Origin: Butyrivibrio sp. UBA3740
GTDB lineage: Bacteria > Bacillota > Clostridia > Lachnospirales > Lachnospiraceae
Length of the DNA: 35,574 nucleotides
NCBI GenBank assembly: GCA_002372465.1
Contig: DFGW01000155.1
Location: 1-35,574 of the forward strand
Direction of reading: 5' to 3'
The number at the start of each line of letters is the position of its first letter. Position 1 is the stretch's first letter. Of the stretch, positions 20,811-27,373 are shown piece after piece. The notes below the pieces were generated by a model, which had not been told where the DNA came from, did no database searches, and saw only the letters and a list, made by a program, of their open reading frames with translations. A program made the translations under genes and the position numbers.

Positions 20811-23800
20811 TGAGACTGGTGATTTCTTATCACATTATGGCGTTGGTCATCTTAATGGCGGGCATTCTGGACGGTATCCCTGGGGATCTGGAGAAGATGG
20901 CTATCAGCGATATTTCGATTTTTACAATCAGGTCCGCAAACTCAGGCGAGAGGGACTTAAAGAGATTGAAATAGCTGAAAAGCTTGGGTGCGTAAATAAG
21001 AAAGGAGAACCATCAACAGACAAGCTTGCCAAAGATTATGCCGTTGCTACAAAGAATCGTACTGCTGAGCTTAGGAGGATGGCTGCTAAATATGAAGAAG
21101 ACCATCCTGACTGGAGCAAGCGTAAGATCGGCGAAGAGATGGCAAAATTTACAGATACTGGCAAGGCTGTAAATGAGTCTACTATCAGAGGATGGATCAA
21201 CGACTTTAAATCTGGTAAGAGAGATGCCGCTGAACAGACGGCTGATATTTTGAAAGCTTTGGTCGATAAGAAGAAGTATATTGATGTAGGCCCGGGAACC
21301 GAGCTTGAGCTTGGTACAAACTCAAGTAATCTTAATAACGCCATTGCTCTGCTTGAGGATAAGGGCTATCATCAGGAACTTGTTTATATTCGTAACATGG
21401 GCTCTCCTGGCAACATGGTTACCATCAAGACGCTCACCGCTCCGGATGTAACATATTCTGATCTGCTTGAGCACAAATTCGATATTGCCAGAGTAAAAGA
21501 TGAACCCAAAGTCTATGATGGTAACGGCGATCTTACAGAGCTTGGTCTTCGCAAAGTAGAGTGTATATCTTCAGACAGAGTCTTAATCAGGTATGCCGAA
21601 GATGGCGGTAAAGAGAAAGATGGTCTTATTGAGATTCGCCCCGGAGTAGATGATATTTCAATCGGAGCATCTCGTTATGCCCAGATACGAATGGGCGTTG
21701 ATAATACTCATTATCTTAAAGGCATGTGTCGGTATTCTGACGATATTCCTGAAGGATACGATGTCATATTCAATACAAATAAACACAAAGGCACTCCCAT
21801 GCTTGGCGAAGGCGATAATACCGTCTTAAAGCAGATGAAGACCAAGAAGAATGCAGACGGTACTAAAGAGATCAATTGGGATAATCCGTTTGGCGCAAGT
21901 ATTGATGATAAGATATCTTCTCAGCTTCAGTATGATGCTCCAGATGGAACGAGACATGTTTCCGCCGCAAATATAGTTAATGCCGAAGGCACATGGATGA
22001 AGTGGGATAAAAATCTTGCTTCTCAGTTCTTATCCAAGCAGCCTAAAGAGCTTATCGAAAGACAGCTTGGCTTAGCCGCAAAATATAAGAAACTTGAATA
22101 CGAAGAGATCAAAGGATTGGAAAATCCTGTTATTAAGAAAAATCTTCTTATTCAGTTTGGTGACAAATGCGACTCTGCAGCAGCTGAACTTAAAGCGGCA
22201 CCATTTCCTGGTCAGCAGACACATGTTATTTTGCCATTTCCTGAACTTAAGGATAACGAAATATATGCGCCTAACTACAAAGACGGAACTAGGGTTGCAT
22301 GCATTCGATATCCCCACGCAGGACCATTTGAGATAGCTGAGCTTACAGTTAGAAACAAAGGGTCTGTGGCACAGAAGATATTAGGCGATGTGCCGGATGC
22401 TGTTGGTATTAATTCTAAAAATGCTGCTAAATTGTCAGGCGCTGATTTCGATGGCGATACTGTTGTCGTTATTCCACTTAGTAGCAAAGTAAGGATCAAA
22501 TCTAAAGACTCTTTAAAAGAGCTTAAGGATTTTGATCCTCAGGAAGCATATCCTAAATATGAGGGAATGCAGGTTATTACCAATAAGCTCAAACAGCAGG
22601 AGATGGGTAAAGTATCCAATCTTATTACGGATATGACGCTTAAAGGTGCGCCGGATGATCATATTGCAAGAGCCGTTAAACATTCCATGGTTGTTATTGA
22701 TGCTGAAAAGCACGAGCTCGACTGGAAACGGTCTGAGAAAGAAAATGGAATCAAAGAGCTTAAGGAAATATATCAAACTGGCGGAGCTTCTACTATCATA
22801 TCCAGAGCAAAGAGTCCTATCCATGTAGACCAGAGAAAAGACTGGTTTGCAACAAAGGAGTCTATGGATCCGAAGACCGGAGAAATAAAGAGATCTATAG
22901 ATCCTGAAACTGGTGAGAAGATATTTAAGACTACTGGCAAGACCACCACTAGCGGTAATATTAAGGATCGTCTTATTTCTACTGGTGAATATGTAACTGT
23001 CAAGAAGGAAAGAAAGACTGGTCTGTCATATTACGACGATGTGGATGCAACCACTGGTAAGCCAATAAGAAAGTATATTTCTGAAAAAGAGTATGAGAAG
23101 GGCGGCAAGGTTATTGTTAATCGGGATAAGAACAGTGACAGACTATATTATTTAGTGAATGATCCTGCTAATCCTGGAAAGAAAGTCCGCCGTTATGCAG
23201 AAGAATCTGATTTTAAGGGAGAGCTTAAAACAAAAGGCAAGACCAGTGAAATCAGAAAGATGGATTTCTACTCCGATGCATATTCTCTTACGTCTGGTGG
23301 AAGCAAAGATAACCCCGGTTATTTAAAAGAGAAGTACTACGCAGAATATGCTAACCAAATGAAGGCTTTAGGAAATGCTGCAAGAAAAGAGTGGTTAAGC
23401 ACCACTACATATAAAAAGGACCCTGAAGCTGAGAAAAAATATGCAGAAGAAGTTAAATCTCTTGACGATAAATATAAGAGAGCGCTTCAGAACGCACCAA
23501 GAGAAAGACGAGCGCAGCTTGACGCTAATAGGAAGTTATTTTATCAAAAACGCGATAATCCTGAGATGACTTATGAGGAAGAGCGTAAATTTAGTGGGCA
23601 AGCCATTACGGCTTCCAGGAAAAAATATAATCCTAATGGCAAAGACCGGATCGTTATTTCTGATCGCGAATGGGAAGCTATTCAGGCGCGCGCTATATCT
23701 CCAAATAAGCTTGAAAATATACTTGGGCATTGCGACATGGATGAGCTTAAAAAGCGTGCCATGCCTAAGCACTCTGTAGCTATATCTTCTGCAAAAGAGT

Positions 23801-23907
23801 CTATTGCCAAGGCTATGAAAGCACAAGGATATAGCGGTAAAGAGATTGCTGATAGATTAGGTATATCTACAAGCAGTGTGTACAACATCACTAATGGTAA
23901 GAAGTAA
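20797..23907 (+). CDS. Single-chain two-barrel (YonO/QDE-1-like) RNA polymerase, 1036 aa
   Basis: The GTG at 20797 is chosen because AAAGGGG lies 8 bases upstream and its N-terminus, MYFVDETGDFLSHYGVGH, then matches other tagged proteins; an in-frame TTG exists at 20767. LSGADFDGDTVVVIPLS places D550, D552 and D554 in the catalytic DxDGD motif of two-double-psi-beta-barrel RNA polymerases; compare NADFDGDQMAVHVPLS of bacterial beta-prime. VACIRYPHAGPFEI (R504, P506) parallels the NRAPTLHR region. HTH-like segments occur at about 45-65 and 80-125, and at the C-terminus (KEIADRLGISTSSVYNIT). The size agrees with YonO-type enzymes (about 900-1000 aa). It probably transcribes phage genes; the tag suggests virion packaging. 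Confidence 0.82.
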   Translation: MYFVDETGDFLSHYGVGHLNGGHSGRYPWGSGEDGYQRYFDFYNQVRKLRREGLKEIEIAEKLGCVNKKGEPSTDKLAKDYAVATKNRTAELRRMAAKYEEDHPDWSKRKIGEEMAKFTDTGKAVNESTIRGWINDFKSGKRDAAEQTADILKALVDKKKYIDVGPGTELELGTNSSNLNNAIALLEDKGYHQELVYIRNMGSPGNMVTIKTLTAPDVTYSDLLEHKFDIARVKDEPKVYDGNGDLTELGLRKVECISSDRVLIRYAEDGGKEKDGLIEIRPGVDDISIGASRYAQIRMGVDNTHYLKGMCRYSDDIPEGYDVIFNTNKHKGTPMLGEGDNTVLKQMKTKKNADGTKEINWDNPFGASIDDKISSQLQYDAPDGTRHVSAANIVNAEGTWMKWDKNLASQFLSKQPKELIERQLGLAAKYKKLEYEEIKGLENPVIKKNLLIQFGDKCDSAAAELKAAPFPGQQTHVILPFPELKDNEIYAPNYKDGTRVACIRYPHAGPFEIAELTVRNKGSVAQKILGDVPDAVGINSKNAAKLSGADFDGDTVVVIPLSSKVRIKSKDSLKELKDFDPQEAYPKYEGMQVITNKLKQQEMGKVSNLITDMTLKGAPDDHIARAVKHSMVVIDAEKHELDWKRSEKENGIKELKEIYQTGGASTIISRAKSPIHVDQRKDWFATKESMDPKTGEIKRSIDPETGEKIFKTTGKTTTSGNIKDRLISTGEYVTVKKERKTGLSYYDDVDATTGKPIRKYISEKEYEKGGKVIVNRDKNSDRLYYLVNDPANPGKKVRRYAEESDFKGELKTKGKTSEIRKMDFYSDAYSLTSGGSKDNPGYLKEKYYAEYANQMKALGNAARKEWLSTTTYKKDPEAEKKYAEEVKSLDDKYKRALQNAPRERRAQLDANRKLFYQKRDNPEMTYEEERKFSGQAITASRKKYNPNGKDRIVISDREWEAIQARAISPNKLENILGHCDMDELKKRAMPKHSVAISSAKESIAKAMKAQGYSGKEIADRLGISTSSVYNITNGKK

Positions 23908-23922
23908 GAAAGGAGTATATTT

Positions 23923-24216
23923 ATGGGTGATTATATGATTACTACTATAGACAACCCATGGAATCCCTTTACACACTACCACGAGTGGCTAGACCATGAC
24001 ACACGGCATGGCTATCATACAGATCAATGGATTGCTATTCTGTCCAAGTCTTCTAGTGACTTGCCTATGGAAGAACAAGAAGAACTTGTTGACTTTGGTT
24101 GTCAGAGATTGCTAGAAGTTGATCCTTATGGTCTGCATGTAAAGCTATATCCTCATGATGCAGACATACTAATTCCTATCTATAACAAAGTGTATAGAGA
24201 TTCCGTTGCTGTTTAG
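23923..24216 (+). CDS. Conserved small phage protein (DNPWNPF), 97 aa
   Basis: AAAGGAG upstream of the ATG at 23923; an ATG at 23935 also possible. TTIDNPWNPFTHYHEWLDHD and HGYHTDQWIAILSKSS are followed by EEQEELVDFGCQRLLEVDPYG: an N-terminal aromatic motif plus helices. I associate this pattern with small Firmicute phage proteins found next to YonO-like polymerases or terminase genes. No function known. It is the last gene before a 470-base non-coding region. Confidence 0.68.
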   Translation: MGDYMITTIDNPWNPFTHYHEWLDHDTRHGYHTDQWIAILSKSSSDLPMEEQEELVDFGCQRLLEVDPYGLHVKLYPHDADILIPIYNKVYRDSVAV

Positions 24217-24402
24217 CTATATTTTTGTAGCGAATTCGACCCCAAACCTGTAGAAAAGTGGCAACCTTTGATTGCTATATTTTCATGTTGTATCCTCCAT
24301 AAGTGTTCCCAAGCTCTCATGCTATATTTATGGCTGTTTTGAGCCAATTAACGGCTTGAATGGCCATATTTTACATGGGAGTTTGGGAATCAAATAGGGG
24401 GG

Positions 24403-24428
24403 AGGGGGTCTTTAAAGGGCCACCCCCT
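24403..24428 (+). other. G/C-rich hairpin AGGGGGT...ACCCCCT
   Basis: AGGGGGT (24403-24409) pairs with ACCCCCT (24422-24428) across a CTTTAAAGGGCC loop; a run of six G precedes it. There is no long T tract on either strand, so it is not a good intrinsic terminator. It could be a packaging or replication landmark. Confidence 0.45.
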
Positions 24429-24547
24429 TTGCATCGGCGCCCTCCTCAAAATTTCTCCGGGGGTTGATATTTCTACAAGTTTTGCACTGATATTTCTCCG
24501 AAACTCACTACAAACCAACCTAAAGTACCCTACAACCTAGTAAATGT

Positions 24548-24653
24548 CTATGGAAACACAAGTGCTGCTGTCTCCTTTCGGCCTCCCCTGAGCCTCGTTT
24601 ACGCCTGAACGAGTGAGGATCTTTCACGTTCAGCGGTATTTGTGTTTCTATAG
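24548..24653 (+). ncRNA. Structured element with 23-bp closing stem
   Basis: Bases 24548-24570 pair with 24631-24653 at all 23 positions, using four G-U/U-G pairs that would be mismatches in DNA; this points to an RNA function. The enclosed 60 bases contain a perfect 6-bp hairpin CTCGTT/AACGAG (24594-24613) and a weaker GGC/GCC pairing (24580-24594); an alternative fold pairs CTGAAC with GTTCAG. It ends 33 bases before the start of the gene at 24686. It may be a small RNA, leader or packaging element. Confidence 0.6.
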
Positions 24654-24685
24654 ATGTCTATTAGGCAAAGAAAGGAGCAATTTTT

Positions 24686-25060
24686 ATGGGAAGAAGGAAG
24701 AAAGTACCAATTGAGACGGTACCGGTTCCTGAATTTTCCTCAAAACCTATGACTAGAAAGGCTAGATCCTTGGAAAGGCGAGAGGATCAGCTTATTGCAC
24801 TAGCCTATGACCTAGTCGAACAGCGAATCAGGAATGGTACTGCCACATCTCAGGAGACCGTAGAGTTTCTAAGACGTGGATCTACAAAGGCGAGGCTTGA
24901 AAAAGAGATCATGGAAGAACAGAAGAAGTATATGAAAGCAAAGACGGAGGCTATGGAGAGCGCAAAGAGAATCGAAGCCATGTATTCAGATGCTATGGCA
25001 GCGTTCAGCTCTTACAGATCCTCCACACCAGATGACGAAGACGTATCTGGAGCTAATTGA
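24686..25060 (+). CDS. Terminase small subunit-like protein, 124 aa
   Basis: GAAAGGAG lies upstream of the ATG. A basic N-terminus (GRRKKVPIE) is followed by helices: LERREDQLIALAYDLVEQRI, ATSQETVEFLRRGSTKARLE (a likely helix-turn-helix or oligomerisation helix) and a long coiled coil (about 70-105, KEIMEEQKKYMKAKTEAMESAKRI). I associate this layout with small DNA-binding packaging proteins that precede HNH genes in Firmicute phages. TerL is 8.5 kb downstream, so the link is by pattern, not by adjacency. It overlaps the HNH gene by 29 bases. Confidence 0.6.
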   Translation: MGRRKKVPIETVPVPEFSSKPMTRKARSLERREDQLIALAYDLVEQRIRNGTATSQETVEFLRRGSTKARLEKEIMEEQKKYMKAKTEAMESAKRIEAMYSDAMAAFSSYRSSTPDDEDVSGAN

Positions 25061-25445
25061 GATCCCAGATTTCCATGATCGATACGAGTATCTTAAGATA
25101 ACCGGGCAAGTCGGCAATGCCACTTTTGGTTCAAGGCGCTACTTAAATCAGATGCTGTACAAGTATCCTGAATGGCGAAGGATACGGAACATAGTCATCG
25201 AAAGAGATAAGGGATGCGACCTTGCCCACCCGGATTTCGAAATCCACAATCAGGCCGCCTACATTCATCACATCAATCCAATCACGATCGAAGATATTCT
25301 TAATCGAGATCCCAAAGTATTAGATTTAAACAACTTAATAACCACGACATTTGACACGCATCAGGCTATCCACTACGGCTCAGAGCGCATGCTCCCAAAA
25401 CTGCCGATAGAGAGGAAGCCTAACGACACATGCCCGTGGAAATAG
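25032..25445 (+). CDS. HNH endonuclease, 137 aa
   Basis: The start is taken at ATG 25032, where the conserved TYLELIEIPDFHDRYEYLK begins; there is no good ribosome binding site, so coupling to the overlapping gene is likely. The motif set is WRRIRNIVIERDKGCDL, AYIHHINPI with the paired His, DLNNLITTTFDTHQAIHYG with Asn and a second His: the H-N-H metal-finger nuclease core. HNH proteins next to terminase genes assist genome cleavage during packaging in several phages; that role is likely here. Confidence 0.8.
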   Translation: MTKTYLELIEIPDFHDRYEYLKITGQVGNATFGSRRYLNQMLYKYPEWRRIRNIVIERDKGCDLAHPDFEIHNQAAYIHHINPITIEDILNRDPKVLDLNNLITTTFDTHQAIHYGSERMLPKLPIERKPNDTCPWK

Positions 25446-25452
25446 GAGGATT

Positions 25453-25998
25453 ATGAGTACATATTACGCTGTAGTACGAGATTCTTCCGGCGCCTATTTA
25501 GAGCACTTCTTTGGCTTTGGGCGAAAGAAAGGATCTTCGAAGAAGAATCACAAGTACCTGATGAGGGTACAGGAAGGAGATAGCTACCGTTATCTCTATA
25601 CGCCGGCCGAAGTTGCTGCCTACAAAGCAAAGAGTATAGCCAATAAGACCGGCCTTAGTAAACTTCACAAGGCAAACTCAGCCCTTGTAAATCAGGCTAA
25701 ATACAGAGTTAAAAGAGACGTTGCCGCTGTAAAGTATGGTGCTCCTAAAGTGGTTGAAGCCGTGAAAAAGAAGAAAGGCATACCAAGCTACAAGGAGCTT
25801 GTAAACAGCCTTAAGCCAACATCTATGGCGGACATTAGAGCCGCACTTGATATTGCCGGAAAGCACTCGCAATACACGCAGTCTAAACAAAGCACCAAGA
25901 AGAGTTTTAAGGATTACCATAACTACACACCTCTTGGAAGGCTTGACAGGAAGATTTGGAACACAACGATAGGACGACTTACTAACAAGAAAATCTAG
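25453..25998 (+). CDS. Tagged structural-module protein (FGFG/NHKY type), 181 aa
   Basis: GGAGG is directly upstream of the ATG. Residues 1-60, with YYAVVRDSSGAYLEHFFGFG, KKNHKYLMRVQ, YRYLYTPAEVAAYK, are nearly repeated at the start of the gene at 35285 and are similar to the start of the RNA polymerase (20797) and the protein at 32385. After this tag the protein is basic and Lys-rich (about 70-181), without a recognised catalytic motif. It looks like a nucleic-acid- or capsid-associated component. Its function is not known. Confidence 0.68.
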   Translation: MSTYYAVVRDSSGAYLEHFFGFGRKKGSSKKNHKYLMRVQEGDSYRYLYTPAEVAAYKAKSIANKTGLSKLHKANSALVNQAKYRVKRDVAAVKYGAPKVVEAVKKKKGIPSYKELVNSLKPTSMADIRAALDIAGKHSQYTQSKQSTKKSFKDYHNYTPLGRLDRKIWNTTIGRLTNKKI

Positions 25999-26010
25999 GA
26001 GGTGAGAAAA

Positions 26011-26373
26011 ATGAACACGGACAGCATTTTGGAGACGGCTAAAAAGAACCTCCCCCCTGACTATACTCCCTTCGACGCCGAGATCATCGAGTACACGAAC
26101 ACTGTTCTTGGCACGCTTAACGAGCTTGGAGTCGGGGTGTACGGCTATCAGATTTCTGACGAGGACGAAGGCTCGTGGGATGCATTCCTTGCGAACGAAA
26201 AAGCTCTCGGCCTGTCGATCCCTGAGGCGAAAACCTACCTGTCTAAGAAAGTTACTCTTTACTTCGATCCTCCAACCTCCGGCATCCTCATGAATGCGAT
26301 GAACGAGAATGTTAAGGAGCTTGAGTGGAGAATTGTTGATAAAAGGGAGATAGGAGATGTTCGTCAGGTTTAA
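26011..26373 (+). CDS. Gp6-like head-tail connector protein, 120 aa
   Basis: AGGAGG is 8 bases before ATG 26011; an in-frame GTG at 26002 overlaps that site. DSILETAKKNL, FDAEIIEYTNTVLGTLNELGVG, then YLSKKVTLYFDPPTSGILMNAMNENVKELEWRI follow the all-helical pattern of gp6-type connector (head-completion) proteins, which form a ring under the portal. The C-terminal LEWRI is typical. Size (about 110-120 aa) agrees. Overlaps the next gene by 17 bases. Confidence 0.75.
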   Translation: MNTDSILETAKKNLPPDYTPFDAEIIEYTNTVLGTLNELGVGVYGYQISDEDEGSWDAFLANEKALGLSIPEAKTYLSKKVTLYFDPPTSGILMNAMNENVKELEWRIVDKREIGDVRQV

Positions 26374-26731
26374 TGCAAATCCGGTAAACAAGAATACCAG
26401 CGACTGTACTGTAAGGGCTATCTCGGTCCTGATGAACCAGTCATGGGGAGACACTCATGCAGACCTTTCCATGACAAGCTATTATCTGTCGGAGATGCCC
26501 TCATCTAACACGTCCTGGGGCGAGTACTTAATCTTAAACGGGTATAGAAGGCACGTAATACCAGACACCTGCCCTGCTTGCTATACGATTAAAGAGTTTT
26601 GTATGGATCACCCTAAGGGTAGATTTCTAGTCGCTACAGGGTCCCATGTAGTGGCGGTCATAGATGGCGATTACTATGACACATGGGATTCCGGATGGGA
26701 AGTTCCAATTTATTACTACGAAAGGAGATAG
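26357..26731 (+). CDS. Papain-like cysteine protease, 124 aa
   Basis: GGGAGATAGGAG precedes the ATG. NTSDCTVRAISVLM (Cys near residue 17 after a polar stretch) is the expected nucleophile position; GSHVVAVIDGDYYDTWDSG supplies the His (about 97) and an Asp/Asn-type third residue. This C...H...D order, with Trp-Asp after the His, matches small papain/C39-like proteases. No signal peptide, so it acts in the cytoplasm or virion. Its place between connector and small structural proteins suggests processing of a structural or tagged protein. Confidence 0.72.
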   Translation: MFVRFNANPVNKNTSDCTVRAISVLMNQSWGDTHADLSMTSYYLSEMPSSNTSWGEYLILNGYRRHVIPDTCPACYTIKEFCMDHPKGRFLVATGSHVVAVIDGDYYDTWDSGWEVPIYYYERR

Positions 26732-26734
26732 CAA

Positions 26735-27118
26735 ATGACAGCTTACAATACAAATCCATACTATCAGACACCAACAGGTATGAACTTTAACCAGATGCCT
26801 CAGACAGTGGTTCCTCTTCCTCAGGCCCAGCAGACCCCGGGCTCGATCATGACGATCTTTGTAAGTTCGGAGGATGAGGTTAAGAACTATCCGGTAGCAG
26901 CAGGAGTAACGGTTCTGCTTCTCTCGTTTAATCTTAAGAAGTTTTGGCTCAAGTCCACCTCTACAAACGGAGTTCCGGAGACGCTTAGAGAGTTTCCGTT
27001 CGAGGAGACTACACCGAAAGCTCCTTCAAATACTGGGGTGTCGAGAGAAGAGTTTGAGGGCCTGTCTAAGAAGCTAGATAAGCTCTTATCCGAGCTTGGA
27101 GGTGAGTCTAATGGGTAA
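26735..27118 (+). CDS. Small structural-module protein, 127 aa
   Basis: GAAAGGAG upstream. Residues 1-35 are Asn/Gln/Pro/Tyr-rich and disordered (NTNPYYQTPTGMNF, PLPQAQQTPGS). Residues about 38-90 are strand-rich (IMTIFVSSEDEVKNYPVAAG, VTVLLLSFNLKKFWLKST), and the C-terminus is a short coiled coil (REEFEGLSKKLDKLLSEL). This pattern occurs in head/tail gene clusters of Firmicute phages; function not known. Overlaps the next start by 8 bases. Confidence 0.62.
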   Translation: MTAYNTNPYYQTPTGMNFNQMPQTVVPLPQAQQTPGSIMTIFVSSEDEVKNYPVAAGVTVLLLSFNLKKFWLKSTSTNGVPETLREFPFEETTPKAPSNTGVSREEFEGLSKKLDKLLSELGGESNG

Positions 27119-27365
27119 TCTTTTAAACATGATGCAGGTTATAGGCATGGCCAGGCAGAATCCGCAGCAGGCGGTTATGAGTCTTTTGCAGCAGGGCTAC
27201 CAGAACGGATCAATCAACCCTCAGCAGTATAACCTTTTAATGAATCAGCTTCAAAATGGAGCCAATCCTAACATGATCATACAGCAGATGCTTAACTCTG
27301 GTATGGCCAATCAGCAGATGTATGAGTCTGCAAGGCAAAGCGCCGGAGCTTTTAACAGAAGATAG
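27111..27365 (+). CDS. Gln/Asn-rich small protein, 84 aa
   Basis: The start at 27111 is supported by GGAGGTGAG; the frame is open further upstream inside the previous gene. Strongly Gln/Asn/Met-rich helices (NPQQAVMSLLQQGYQNGSIN, QQYNLLMNQLQNGANPNMII). No hydrophobic membrane helix. It resembles small oligomeric phage proteins found next to the tail fibre. No function assigned. Confidence 0.62.
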   Translation: MGNLLNMMQVIGMARQNPQQAVMSLLQQGYQNGSINPQQYNLLMNQLQNGANPNMIIQQMLNSGMANQQMYESARQSAGAFNRR

Positions 27366-27373
27366 GAGGTAGT

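Larger units (their letters stand above)
24217..24685. promoter_or_regulatory. 470-bp non-coding region with repeated ATATTT boxes
   Basis: Largest gene-free stretch of the window, between the polymerase module and the virion module. It holds six related boxes: GCTATATTT at 24216, 24273 and 24321, GGCCATATTTT at 24362, TTGATATTTCT at 24465 and CTGATATTTCT at 24488. There is no clear sigma-70 promoter. A G/C-rich hairpin lies at 24403 and a large RNA-like structure at 24548-24653. This is a plausible late-promoter or packaging region; which of these it is cannot be decided here. Confidence 0.6.

Noticed and set aside
24403..24428. Intrinsic terminator
   Set aside because: The hairpin is strong but lacks a T tract on either strand.
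24990..25031. Earlier start for the HNH gene
   Set aside because: The extension falls within the coiled coil of the preceding gene, has no ribosome binding site, and conserved-looking sequence begins only at ATG 25032.
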